DNA of 64,000 nucleotides, taken from assembly GCF_000262755.1 (NCBI RefSeq), contig NZ_AFEU01000002.1:434001-498000 (forward strand), in the 5' to 3' direction. Positions 1-8,351 of the stretch are shown here, piece by piece; position 1 is the first letter of the stretch, and each line of letters opens with the position of its first letter. Source of the DNA: Bacillus methanolicus PB1 (GTDB lineage Bacteria; Bacillota; Bacilli; Bacillales; Cytobacillaceae). The notes under the pieces are model-generated. The model was not told where the DNA came from and ran no database searches. It saw nothing but the letters and a program-made list of their open reading frames with translations. The position numbers and the translations under genes were made by a program.

Positions 1-1066
1 TTGGTAAGCCAAGCAAAAAGCTGTCTAATAAACATTTTTTACTTCGTATTGGAAAAAATAAATGGATACACTTCATAAGATTTAGGCAGATTAAAAATAA
101 TAAAGCCAATCCTCCTAGTGTTCCATACTCCGCAAACATGCCAATTAACATATTATGGGCATGTGGTATGAATTCATTGTAATGCTTTAAATATTCTTTA
201 CCAAAGCCGATTGGCGTCACACCAAAGAAGGCATGATCCTTCCATATTTTATAGCCGTTTTTCCAGATGTCATGCCTAACTTGGATTGATTGAAAAACCG
301 ACTCGTTTCTAGGCAAAAAATGCAGCAACCATTTAGATAGCGACAGGCTAAATATAGTACTAATGATGAAGATAGTACGGTTTAATCGCAAGATAAATAT
401 AAGATAGATCAAAATCATCGAAGCAAAGCCTGCCCTTGAACCGGTTTGAATAACACCATAGCTTAGCAGGAGTAATATAGGAAGCTGCCACATTAAACTG
501 ACGAATCGATTGCTCCGTAAACTAGCAAGCAGGTAAGCCAAAATAAAGGAAATTGCAATTAACAGAATATATACTGTAAAATTTGGGTTGTATCCACAGC
601 CAATTAAGCGGTTATAATCTTTAAGATCACTTTGGCCGAAGAGCACAGTGCCCGTTAAATAGCTGATGGCCGGAGGAAAGGTATACCATTTTGAAATCCA
701 CCCTATCACACAGCTGTATACGCCCCCAAAAATCATGATCAATCGAAAATGCTGAAATAATTGATTCTTTTCAGTTTCCAAGATTCTTAAATATAGACCC
801 CAGTATCCTAAAATCATCAAACTAATGCTTAAATAAGATATTTCGTTCATTGAAATAGCAGCTCCAATGGTCGAGATAAAAAGGCATAGGAAAAAAAAGG
901 AGCTCAAGGAAAAAACGAAACGCTTATTTTCCTTCCATTGTTTAAGGAAGGTATGTAGACCGGTAAGTAATAACAGGAAAATACCTAGCGGTGGCAAGAG
1001 GAAACATAGCAGTATTCTTAATTCTAATGATGAGAATTTTCTAAATGACTGAAAAAATATGCTCAT
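1..1066 (-). CDS. O-antigen ligase / Wzy-like polytopic membrane protein (partial)
   Basis: The open frame on the minus strand starts at an ATG whose first base is 1066, after the ribosome site AGGAGTA, and runs off the window at position 1, so the C-terminus is missing. The roughly 355 visible residues are very hydrophobic with many membrane segments. Two motifs typical of the O-antigen ligase/Wzy polymerase superfamily are visible: TGSRAG in the middle and HAHN near the visible end, the latter in the usual periplasmic-loop position. Such proteins join or polymerise lipid-linked glycans at the outer face of the membrane. The substrate cannot be told, and no other polysaccharide gene is in view. 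Family assignment is likely, exact role unknown. Confidence 0.7.
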   Translation of the reverse strand, partial: MSIFFQSFRKFSSLELRILLCFLLPPLGIFLLLLTGLHTFLKQWKENKRFVFSLSSFFFLCLFISTIGAAISMNEISYLSISLMILGYWGLYLRILETEKNQLFQHFRLIMIFGGVYSCVIGWISKWYTFPPAISYLTGTVLFGQSDLKDYNRLIGCGYNPNFTVYILLIAISFILAYLLASLRSNRFVSLMWQLPILLLLSYGVIQTGSRAGFASMILIYLIFILRLNRTIFIISTIFSLSLSKWLLHFLPRNESVFQSIQVRHDIWKNGYKIWKDHAFFGVTPIGFGKEYLKHYNEFIPHAHNMLIGMFAEYGTLGGLALLFLICLNLMKCIHLFFPIRSKKCLLDSFLLGLP

Positions 1067-1328
1067 GAAATACTCCTAATATAAAATAACTTGATACTCT
1101 TAATCTATATGAATTTCACAGTTAACTACTTGCGAAAAACAATTTTAATTAGCTTCAAAGGATAAAGTTTTCATGAACTATTGGTTTGGTGTTAAGACTA
1201 GAAGCATGATGCAGAACAATAGTAAAAACATAATAACAATAAATTAACAATAACACAATTTTTTCATGTTTTTGTTTAGAAAAAGTAAATCGGATGTAAA
1301 TTTTAGATAATCAAAAATATAGATTTTG

Positions 1329-2399
1329 TTATTCAACTTTAACCGTTATTATATCTATTGCGTTATACCCATAACCTTTTCTGTTCCAAAATGGGCTTGC
1401 TGGTTGAGTTCGGTTATATGAATCTGTTGCTTTGGCCATAATCGTGTATTCTCCTTTTTCCAATACAGACCATTCATATGTCCAAGAAACCCACCCATAA
1501 CCAATTTTATCTTGATGATCAACCTTTGCGTTTGCCCAAGATTCCCCATTATCTGTACTGATTTTGACCTTTGAAATTACGCCCCTGCCTGTCCAGGCAA
1601 TGCCTTTAATCAAATGATTACCGGTATTAAGAACTTCCAAATCTAATGGTGATTGTATAGTAGAATTGACGTTTATTGTTGTGACGGGAAAAGCATTTTT
1701 ATTATTGTCTTTATTTGGATAATAAACATAATCGATTGATTGAAAAGGTCCTGTAAAATTAGAATCAATAACACTTATTTGCTTAATCCACTTAACAGAG
1801 GCCATTGCATACCATTGTGGTACAATTAATCTGAATGGGTGACCATGCTTAAACGGAATAGGTTGATCATTATATTCGTAAGCAATTATCGTGTCAGGAT
1901 GAAGTGCCTTTTCGATGGGAAGACTTCTCAAGTAGGTATAAATGCCATCCAAGTCAGTTCTCTTTCCAAAATCATATCCTTCCACGACAACCTCTATTGC
2001 ACCTTTCCTTATTCCGGATAGTTCGAGGAGCGTTCGCAGCGGAACACCTTTCCAGTATCCTTGACTGATAGCACCTTTTCCCCATTGTTCTCCAAATACT
2101 TTAGGCTCAAACAGATTGCGTTTGTTTCCTGAACATTCGAGGACAACTTTTATTGTTTTTGATGGAAATCTAAGGATATCTTGCATAGAAAACAATCTTG
2201 GTGTTGTAACGAATCCATTTATAGGAAGCCAGTAGTTTGAATAAGAAAGAACTGGATAAGAAAAGTGGTTTCGCCTGTAAAATAATTGATGATCTATTTT
2301 GTCATTCTTAATAAATTGAATGGGTGTTTCCTGATTTTCAGGATGTAACCGACGTGTTATTAAATATGGTTTTACAGATGAATTTAGCGGGTATGTCAT
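1329..2399 (-). CDS. Sulfite oxidase-family molybdopterin oxidoreductase
   Basis: The 356-residue protein has the two-domain layout of the sulfite oxidase family: a molybdopterin-binding domain to about residue 220 and a C-terminal Ig-like dimerisation domain. The molybdenum-ligating Cys is Cys89 in LECSGNKR, and YRRNH at 41-45 is the family's N-terminal motif. No signal peptide or Tat twin-arginine motif is visible, so it is probably cytoplasmic, unlike many periplasmic homologues. The ATG at 2399 is chosen because GGAGGT lies just upstream; a TTG four codons earlier would overlap that site. Its cofactor needs mobA and moaE-moaD, which lie further along this window. The physiological substrate is unknown; the YuiH-type Bacillus proteins are the nearest group. 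Confidence 0.8.
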   Translation of the reverse strand: MTYPLNSSVKPYLITRRLHPENQETPIQFIKNDKIDHQLFYRRNHFSYPVLSYSNYWLPINGFVTTPRLFSMQDILRFPSKTIKVVLECSGNKRNLFEPKVFGEQWGKGAISQGYWKGVPLRTLLELSGIRKGAIEVVVEGYDFGKRTDLDGIYTYLRSLPIEKALHPDTIIAYEYNDQPIPFKHGHPFRLIVPQWYAMASVKWIKQISVIDSNFTGPFQSIDYVYYPNKDNNKNAFPVTTINVNSTIQSPLDLEVLNTGNHLIKGIAWTGRGVISKVKISTDNGESWANAKVDHQDKIGYGWVSWTYEWSVLEKGEYTIMAKATDSYNRTQPASPFWNRKGYGYNAIDIITVKVE

Positions 2400-2663
2400 A
2401 ATTACCTCCAAAATAAAAAAAGATGGTAATATTAACTATGTTGTTTTGAATAAAATTAGGCCATTTTTATTTTAAGGCGGTAAACAGATTACATTTCGTA
2501 CAGTGAATAGAAAAATCCACATAAAAAACAAGGATGTAAAATCTTTGTTATCCTTGTTTGCTGATTTCTGACCAAAAGAAAAAACGCCCAATCAATAGGC
2601 GGTTAAATTCTAAACTATCGTTTTCCGTACGCTTAACAAACTCGATGTTGAAGTCTTTGTATC

Positions 2664-3305
2664 TCACAAATTAGTAATCATATATGTAGCAGCAATATTT
2701 GCCAGCGCGTGTGCGATCCAAGATGCGTATATTCTTTTCGTTTTGTAAAATATGATGCCGAATATAACACTATCAATAAAAATAGTTGTTAAATCCAGTG
2801 CCACAAGTTTTGGTTCGCCTGGTGAGATATGCATAAGTGCGAAGATAATGGACGTTAAGACGATAGCATAATGCGGTTTCATGACCCATTGGAGGCGTTC
2901 CTGTACCAATCCTCTAAAAGTGATTTCTTCCCCCAAGGCAAGAATGAACAGTGTTATCACCAATTTAACATCAAAAGTTTTGATTACGGGTGCCCTTGCT
3001 AGTACATGAGCAAAGATTTCAGGGAAATAATTTTTATAAATAATAACATATAAAATCTGAAAAACAATCCCGACAAGTAAGACCCAAACCCAACTTTTTT
3101 TGATGTCGTGTAATAGATTTGCAAAATTAAATCCGTTATTTTCTCGGCTCCTCCCTCTTATTTTGCGTTCAACAAAATAATACACAATTGGAAGAATACC
3201 AAACAATGCTTTGAATTGCGGGAAAAACAAAGCACTTATCAACATCAATACAACAAGAAAAACCATTTCCAGAAATGGTCTTTTTTCAGTCACAGAAATT
3301 CCCAT
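2664..3305 (-). CDS. CPBP-family intramembrane metalloprotease
   Basis: A 213-residue membrane protein with the Abi/CPBP (Rce1-like) signature. The glutamate pair is at 125-126 followed by Arg131 (EEITFRG), with further candidate metal-site residues His159, His199 and Asn203 in later transmembrane helices. Six or more hydrophobic segments are visible. Family members cleave proteins within the membrane; in Gram-positive bacteria some act in bacteriocin immunity or peptide processing. A GAGGAGG site precedes the ATG. No bacteriocin gene lies beside it, so a specific role cannot be given. It appears monocistronic. Confidence 0.8.
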   Translation of the reverse strand: MGISVTEKRPFLEMVFLVVLMLISALFFPQFKALFGILPIVYYFVERKIRGRSRENNGFNFANLLHDIKKSWVWVLLVGIVFQILYVIIYKNYFPEIFAHVLARAPVIKTFDVKLVITLFILALGEEITFRGLVQERLQWVMKPHYAIVLTSIIFALMHISPGEPKLVALDLTTIFIDSVIFGIIFYKTKRIYASWIAHALANIAATYMITNL

Positions 3306-3635
3306 ATAAATCCTCCTCTTTGATTATATAAAACTTCCTGTGATCATGACTTCCTCCTGTTTGATAAAACCCACTCCTTCTTAGAGGAAAAAAACTTATA
3401 AAAGGGTATATTTTTCCAATGCTGCACTCTTTAACAATATCATCAATTCTGACCGTAGTAAAACAAAATTTTAGAATGCAGATTCGTAGGTTAAGAACAC
3501 CATGTCGGATGCTTCCTAAAATTTTCCTAATATACCATAATTTAAAATATCAGAAAATAAGAAATATATTTACTTTTACATATTTTTATTTTATAATAAA
3601 ACCTATTAACTTACTTGGAATTAGAGGTGGATATG
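3306..3635. other. AT-rich intergenic region between divergent genes
   Basis: About 330 bases separate the CPBP protease from the OsmC gene, which diverge here. The stretch is AT-rich and must hold both promoters, but I see no convincing -35/-10 pair, hairpin or repeat. Short open frames in it have no codon-like character. Confidence 0.4.
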
Positions 3636-4088
3636 ATGACAACAAAGAAATTGATCAAGGTAAGAACAAGTGGAAAGTGGGAAGGCGGCTTAAAGACTTC
3701 AATTTCGATTAGAGATTTTTCTCCATTAATAGTTGATGAACCGAAAAGTTTAGGCGGGACAGATGAAGGACCAAATCCTGTTGAATATGTATTAGGTGCA
3801 CTGTCCAGCTGTACTTCTGTTATGATTGCGTTCATAGCTAAAGAAAAGAATTTTTCTTATCAAGGCGTAGAGTTTAAAAATGATGGAACATTAGATTTAC
3901 AAGGATTAATGGGAGTGGAAGGAGTTTCGCCGCATTTTCAAAATGTGAATTTTGAGGTTATTTTTAAAACGGATGAACCTGATTCTCGGATAGAGGAACT
4001 GAGAGAAGAAGTAGAAAGAAGATGTCCTGTTTATAATTTAATAAAAGACGCAGGTGTCAGGATCGAATCGAAATGGTATAAAATTTAG
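3636..4088 (+). CDS. OsmC/Ohr-family peroxiredoxin-like protein
   Basis: About 150 residues with the OsmC fold signature: an N-terminal beta-rich half, the first active-site Cys in LGALSSCTSV and the second in RRCPVYNLI near the C-terminus. OsmC/Ohr proteins reduce organic hydroperoxides with this Cys pair. The start is placed at the second of two adjacent ATGs (3633, 3636) because AGAGGTGG lies 5 bases upstream of it; a TTG at 3615 would overlap the ribosome site. It is a distant paralogue of the frameshifted OsmC gene near 19 kb, sharing GPNP and LGAL motifs. It appears monocistronic with a possible terminator after it. Confidence 0.8.
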   Translation: MTTKKLIKVRTSGKWEGGLKTSISIRDFSPLIVDEPKSLGGTDEGPNPVEYVLGALSSCTSVMIAFIAKEKNFSYQGVEFKNDGTLDLQGLMGVEGVSPHFQNVNFEVIFKTDEPDSRIEELREEVERRCPVYNLIKDAGVRIESKWYKI

Positions 4089-4540
4089 CGGACTTATAAA
4101 CTATGATTTTAATGCTTCTGTTAGGCGGATTTTTTAAATCCGTCTTCTTTATTTTGTAAAAGTATTAAAATTCCCTTAGATATATATAAGTTTAAGGCTT
4201 TTTTTCTGATATAAGGAATTTGATAAAATTTGAACAACCAAGCGAAATAAAGTGGAAATCTGAAATAAAATAATAGCACATTATTTCAGATTATAGCCTG
4301 GATTAATTTGAAATCCGATTCCTGAAATAATGTGTTAATAAATACGACATAAGAAGGATTGACAGACAAAATAGCTGCAGCAGTTAAAAATATTACCAAA
4401 GGAGAATGTTAAGAAGATGAAGAGTCTGCCTGCTGAAAGAATGACAAGTGCGATTTAAAAATTCTTTCCACGGTTGGATTGATGACATAAAAATGATATA
4501 ATTTAGTTAGAATAATGATATGTGAAAGGGGCTGCAAGGA
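4089..4540. other. Intergenic region with possible terminator and a gene remnant
   Basis: A weak hairpin followed by a T-rich stretch at about 4120-4150 could end the OsmC transcript. Around 4365-4410 a short open frame reads like a gene tail (about 17 codons ending TAA) with no intact start, so it may be a degraded gene. The toxin-antitoxin promoter occupies the end of the stretch. Nothing else is evident. Confidence 0.35.
4474..4502 (+). promoter_or_regulatory. Promoter of the Phd/ParE toxin-antitoxin operon
   Basis: TTGGAT at 4474-4479 and TATAAT at 4497-4502 are separated by 17 bp, a good housekeeping-sigma pattern, and lie about 40 bases upstream of the antitoxin start. Such operons are normally repressed by their own antitoxin; no clear palindrome overlaps the promoter here. 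Confidence 0.55.
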
Positions 4541-4813
4541 GTGAATATTAAGCCGTCGACAACGATCCGAAATGATTATAATGGTTTTTCAAAATACTGC
4601 CATGAACTTGATGAGCCGGTCGTGCTGACACGTAATGGGGAAGCCGACCTGGTTGTCATGAGCTATGAAGCTTATCGACGCATGGAGGCACGTATCAAAT
4701 TGCAATCAAAACTGTTGGTTGCAGAAAAGCAGGTTGACGAAGGTGCTCATTTGATTGAACATGATCAAGTGATAGCAATGATGCGGAGAAAGATCAATGA
4801 CACAAAGGAATAA
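4541..4813 (+). CDS. Phd/YefM-type antitoxin
   Basis: A 90-residue protein whose N-terminal half matches the Phd/YefM antitoxin fold, including the typical PVVLTRNGEADLVVMSYEAY stretch. The C-terminal half is a charged helix that would wrap the toxin. It starts with GTG after an AAGGA-rich leader. The downstream toxin gene overlaps its end by 17 bases, so translation is probably coupled. Phd-type antitoxins neutralise the toxin and repress their own promoter as dimers. Pairing of a Phd/YefM antitoxin with a ParE-type toxin is well known. No sign of truncation. Confidence 0.85.
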   Translation: MNIKPSTTIRNDYNGFSKYCHELDEPVVLTRNGEADLVVMSYEAYRRMEARIKLQSKLLVAEKQVDEGAHLIEHDQVIAMMRRKINDTKE

Positions 4814-5123
4814 GATTAAATATACTCCTGCAGCAGTTGACGATATGGATGAAATATTCTCGTATATATCGCAGGATAATCTTTCCGCCGCAGAAATTAT
4901 GCTGGAGAAGTTAAATAATCAAATTGGTAAGCTTGCAGAGTTTCCTAATATGGGATCGGTTTTATCAGATGAGGAATATACTCTTGTTGAGCGTGGATAT
5001 CGATTTATTGTTGTGCACCCCTATCTAGTTTTCTACAGACTGTTGGATGAGAATGTAATAATCCACCGTATACTGCATGCACGTCGTGATTATCTTCGCG
5101 AGTTATTTACCACACAGGAATGA
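4797..5123 (+). CDS. ParE/RelE-superfamily toxin
   Basis: A 108-residue protein of the ParE/RelE superfamily, recognisable from the N-terminal KYTPAAVDDMDEIFSYI helix region, the EFPNMGS loop and the C-terminal strands RFIVVHPYLVFYRLL and IIHRILHARRDY. The IIHRILHARRDY tail is typical of ParE-type members, which poison DNA gyrase, rather than RelE ribosome-dependent RNases; the exact target is inferred. It overlaps the antitoxin gene by 17 bases. Length is normal for the family, and no damage is visible. Confidence 0.85.
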   Translation: MTQRNKIKYTPAAVDDMDEIFSYISQDNLSAAEIMLEKLNNQIGKLAEFPNMGSVLSDEEYTLVERGYRFIVVHPYLVFYRLLDENVIIHRILHARRDYLRELFTTQE

Positions 5124-5233
5124 AATGAAAAAAATTACAATGTGTTTTCAGGGGTAAAGGGAGGCCTTAACACAAATATAGGATTGCTTTCGCTTATTGT
5201 AGGCTATACTGTCATTCAAAGGCAAAAAGAAAT

Positions 5234-5275
5234 AGACCTCCCAACGCCTCACAAACGGAAGAGGTCTTCTTTTAT
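5234..5275. terminator. Bidirectional terminator between toxin and SUKH gene
   Basis: AGACCTC at 5234-5240 pairs with GAGGTCT at 5261-5267, followed by a T-rich run. It lies between the convergent toxin and SUKH-domain genes and could serve both. Confidence 0.6.
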
Positions 5276-5315
5276 AAAAGCAGCTTTCATTATAAGTAAA
5301 TATATACAGAACATA

Positions 5316-6101
5316 TTAAATTTGGTTGCGAATCATATTTGCAAAATATCTAACATCTTCATTTTTATCTTGATTAAAGATTTCTATTAATTTTTCTATT
5401 GTAGTTTTTTCTAAAGAATCCAATAAGAAGTTTGTAGCCTCTGCAACCGATCTCCTTATGTCATCGTTTGGATGTTTACTAAGTTGTAATAAAATAGAAC
5501 TGAACCATTCCAAATCCTCAGCTTTCACTTCTTGAGACATAAGGTCAACTGAAGTTATTATTCCATATATATCATTATTATAAATAGCTCTCATTGTCGA
5601 CTCTTTAGATATTTCAACCTCATTAAATTCACCAAATTCTATTTCTTCTTCCATTTCCTCGACATAAAGATTTTTTAAAAAGCTTTCAAATGAGTCAGCA
5701 ATTTTAAATATTTCTTCTGTTTCATTATCAATATAAACAATTGGAGGATTTTCCACTGTGTTTCTGTAGTCAAACGCAATCCAAGAGTGACCTTGACCAT
5801 TAAATAGAATCAGTCCTTCAGGCATATTCCACTCTTCTATGTAGTAAGGCGTTTCTAAGATGCCATTGTTTTCCCCTATTCCCATAATAAAATCCACATT
5901 GACTGAGTGATCGCTCCAAGAGGTAGGTTTTGGTGAAGGATGAGCATTAAAAACAATACTCCCACCGTTTTGTATTCTTAAGATATCTAAATAAGATTTT
6001 GGCAGCTTTATTTTAAATAGGTTTTCAGCTTTTTTAATATCCGACTCCCTTAAAGGGGGGAGCTTATAAATATCGTTCTCTGAATTAGCCCAAATCTTCA
6101 A
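5316..6101 (-). CDS. SMI1/KNR4 (SUKH) domain protein with HEAT-like tail
   Basis: A 261-residue protein whose residues 15-145 carry a SUKH (SMI1/KNR4) domain: LPKSYLDILRIQNGG, the glycine-rich middle with IMGIGEN, then WIAFDYR and PPIVYID. SUKH proteins are commonly immunity proteins against polymorphic toxins of the contact-dependent or WapA/YeeF type. The C-terminal 90 residues are helical and resemble HEAT-like repeats (NDDIRRSVAEATNFLL, NEDVRYFANMI), a common fusion in such proteins. The start is a TTG after GGGAG. No toxin gene is nearby, so it may be an orphan immunity gene. Function is inferred from family only. Confidence 0.75.
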   Translation of the reverse strand: MKIWANSENDIYKLPPLRESDIKKAENLFKIKLPKSYLDILRIQNGGSIVFNAHPSPKPTSWSDHSVNVDFIMGIGENNGILETPYYIEEWNMPEGLILFNGQGHSWIAFDYRNTVENPPIVYIDNETEEIFKIADSFESFLKNLYVEEMEEEIEFGEFNEVEISKESTMRAIYNNDIYGIITSVDLMSQEVKAEDLEWFSSILLQLSKHPNDDIRRSVAEATNFLLDSLEKTTIEKLIEIFNQDKNEDVRYFANMIRNQI

Positions 6102-6263
6102 AACAGTTCACTCCCTCTATATATTAATTTTTATACAAAATGAATAAGTCTGTCTACAAATATTTTATACCTTTTGCACCTTTACATCATATTAATCGTT
6201 AACACAATTCATCATATCAAATAGCCCACTACACTGCTCTTCAAAAAAATTTTTTCTATTCCA

Positions 6264-6280
6264 TTGACCACACCGGTCAA
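6264..6280. promoter_or_regulatory. TetR operator 1, overlapping the -35 box
   Basis: TTGACCACACCGGTCAA is a 17 bp inverted repeat whose left half is also the -35 element (TTGACC) of the promoter for the TetR gene downstream. The same palindrome recurs 33 bp further on. Confidence 0.8.
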
Positions 6281-6292
6281 AAGGATTACAAT
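6264..6292 (+). promoter_or_regulatory. Promoter of the TetR gene
   Basis: TTGACC at 6264-6269 and TACAAT at 6287-6292 with a 17 bp spacer. Operator 1 covers the -35 and operator 2 begins just after the -10, so a bound repressor would block RNA polymerase from both sides. Confidence 0.75.
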
Positions 6293-6296
6293 GAAA

Positions 6297-6313
6297 TTGA
6301 CCACATCGGTCAA
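6297..6313. promoter_or_regulatory. TetR operator 2, at the transcription start
   Basis: TTGACCACATCGGTCAA differs from operator 1 by one base in the centre and lies 33 bp from it (about three helical turns), placing both on the same face of the DNA just downstream of the -10. Confidence 0.8.
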
Positions 6314-6342
6314 TGGTTGCTAATCAACGGAGGTTTAACAGA

Positions 6343-6966
6343 ATGTATTCTAAATTTTTGAATTTAAGCCCAGATAAGCAAGAACGCATTTTAAATGCAG
6401 CGTTAAAAGAATTTTCGCAAAAAGGTTATGAGAAAGCATCGACAAATGAGATCGTGAAAGAAGCGGAGATCTCAAAAGGATTGCTTTTTCACTATTTTAA
6501 GAATAAGAAGGAATTGTTTTTATTTTTGTATGACCATTTTGTCGAGATTATCATGGATGAGTTTTACTCGAAAATCGATTGGAATGAAAGAGACCTGTTA
6601 ATGAGATTTCGGGAAATCACCGTCCTGGAATTTGAATTAATGAAAAAATACCCTGACATCTTTAATTTCTTTATGGCCGCCTATCATGAAGAATCTGCCG
6701 ATGTAAAAATTGAGTTGGAGAAAAGGAATAAAGAAATCCTTGTAAGCAGCTATCAAAAATTATTTACAGATATTGATACGTCAAAATTTAAACAAGGCAT
6801 TGATATAAACAGAGCCATTAATATTATTATTTGGACGATGGAAGGATTTTCAAATGAACAGCAGAAAAAAGAAAAGCTGCGTTCCGTGGATCAAATCAAT
6901 ATGGATGAAATTCTATCGGAAATCAATCATTATCTAAATCTGCTTAAAACATTTTTTTATGCTTAA
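6343..6966 (+). CDS. TetR/AcrR-family transcriptional regulator
   Basis: A 207-residue TetR-family repressor. The N-terminal helix-turn-helix is clear (EFSQKGYEKASTNEIVKEAEISKGLLFHYFKNKKELF, about residues 23-58, written here in part), with a ligand-binding all-helical C-terminal domain. The ATG at 6343 follows ACGGAGGT; an ATG at 6313 lies inside operator 2 and is not preceded by a ribosome site. The two palindromes in its promoter imply autoregulation. TetR genes of this kind usually sit before an efflux or lipid gene, but none follows: only a ribosome site and an eight-codon frame remain. Ligand unknown. Confidence 0.85.
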   Translation: MYSKFLNLSPDKQERILNAALKEFSQKGYEKASTNEIVKEAEISKGLLFHYFKNKKELFLFLYDHFVEIIMDEFYSKIDWNERDLLMRFREITVLEFELMKKYPDIFNFFMAAYHEESADVKIELEKRNKEILVSSYQKLFTDIDTSKFKQGIDINRAINIIIWTMEGFSNEQQKKEKLRSVDQINMDEILSEINHYLNLLKTFFYA

Positions 6967-7635
6967 ACGGGAAAGAGTCTGCTTTTATAAAAGGGGGATC
7001 TAAAATGAATAAGAATGGTATTGTATAGAAAAAATGGACTTATTATGAGTAATAAGTAGAAGATTTGTCCTTTAGTTAGACTGTATTATCCTAAATTTGT
7101 CCCTCATTTAACAGTATGAAGGACTTTTCCTATGTTTCCTATCTTGTTTATGTCCTTCAGGAGTCTTATGACGGACTTTTCTTATGCTCTCTATCTTAAT
7201 TATGTCCTTCAAAAGCCTTATGACGGACATTCAGCATATACAATGGCTTTTGTATTTCCTTTATCGCCTCTATAAAGGACATTTACAAATTTTATTAGAT
7301 TATTTTTGTCCTTCACAGTGGCATTTCTTCAAAATTATCTACTCAGCCCTCCAAAAATCCCCTCTATTTATGATACGGTTCACCGTTCCACATCAAACTG
7401 GTAAACTAACTTCAAAATGGGTTCTACACATTATTTGGTATAATATTCCTACCATCTTTTATGATACTTATTTCCTGAATTTTTGCAATGATCAATTTTA
7501 TTCTTATTCTGAAAAATGCATTTAAATAAATAATGATGAAAAAGGAATCGACTTTTAATCGATTCCCTTTAAATTCACATGAAAGCTGATTAAAATTCTA
7601 TAAAAGAAAGGATAGAAGTCTTTTTAAAAGATAGC
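6967..7635. other. Non-coding region with a vestigial start and degenerate repeats
   Basis: Directly after the TetR gene a strong ribosome site (AAGGGGG) precedes an ATG at about 7004 whose frame stops after seven codons, which looks like the stump of a deleted target gene. From about 7040 to 7320 the sequence holds degenerate repeats built on TGTCCTT and AAGGAC motifs. No credible gene is present. Confidence 0.5.
7116..7300. repeat. Degenerate 52 bp tandem repeat with TGTCCTTCA motifs
   Basis: Units of 52 bases begin ATGAAGGAC or ATGACGGAC at 7116, 7168 and 7220 and each contain ATGTCCTTCA about 33 bases in. The second unit matches the first closely, the third decays. GGAC and GTCC motifs give the stretch an inverted character. 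Confidence 0.6.
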
Positions 7636-8340
7636 CTAGTCTGTTTGTTTCTTTGGACAATATGAACACTTATCATTTCCGGGGATTTTATAGTAATAGC
7701 AGCACGTAACTCGAGCATAATGAGCCATTGCTTCTTCTGGTGTTTGTCCGTTTAAGAACCTTTGGAACGGTGAATATCGTTCAACATCTTTCCATGTTGT
7801 GGAGTCTTGCAAAAATTCTAGATCATCACGTGCTCTTGCAGAAATATCGTCTCCTTGGTTGAGGAGCTGCACGTACATCCAAAGGACATAACCCCAAATA
7901 TTTTCCCACAATACGAGTGGCGAGCTATTCGTTTCAGCAGCAACAGCTTTCACTATCATCCGGCAATCATGGCAAATGATCCGTTTGATGGTTTCCTTCA
8001 CGTCGTTTTCTGTTTCCACAGGAATCCACTTCCCACTAGAAAGCGACCACTGTGGAGCCCATTTATCGTCCAATGTCCGATCCACTACTCCAACTTGGGC
8101 CACATCTCCTGTCCATTTCACACGATACTTGCTGAGGAGAAATAATTGTGCTGTAAATAAAAAGGCTGCATGCCTCATCAAGATGGAAGCAATGACATAT
8201 GGCTGTTCTGCTTTTGTCCGTTCCTTCGCAAGATTGAGAAGCTTTGAAAAATCCTTATCCAAGAGAGGTACTGTTGTTGTCTTATCTTGGACAACATGGA
8301 AATTCTCAAGCTCTCTCCAGAGTTCTTTTTGCTGCAGCAT
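7636..8340 (-). CDS. FhuF-type [2Fe-2S] ferric-siderophore reductase
   Basis: A 234-residue protein ending in the FhuF cluster motif: Cys213-Cys214, then Cys225 and Cys228 (CC-x10-C-x2-C), which binds a [2Fe-2S] cluster. FhuF-type proteins reduce ferric siderophores in the cytoplasm so that iron can be released after import. The gene is last in a four-gene minus-strand operon with two permeases and an ATPase of the iron-siderophore ABC family; only 11 bases separate it from the ATPase stop. That context supports the role strongly. Regulation is probably through the Fur box upstream of the first permease. Confidence 0.85.
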   Translation of the reverse strand: MLQQKELWRELENFHVVQDKTTTVPLLDKDFSKLLNLAKERTKAEQPYVIASILMRHAAFLFTAQLFLLSKYRVKWTGDVAQVGVVDRTLDDKWAPQWSLSSGKWIPVETENDVKETIKRIICHDCRMIVKAVAAETNSSPLVLWENIWGYVLWMYVQLLNQGDDISARARDDLEFLQDSTTWKDVERYSPFQRFLNGQTPEEAMAHYARVTCCYYYKIPGNDKCSYCPKKQTD

Positions 8341-8351
8341 GATATCAACCT

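Noticed and set aside
5142-5390. 82-codon plus-strand frame after the toxin gene
   Set aside because: It covers a terminator and the end of the SUKH gene on the other strand and has no ribosome site.
7184-7525. 113-codon frame after the TetR gene
   Set aside because: It lies in degenerate repeat sequence, has no ribosome site and no recognisable protein pattern.
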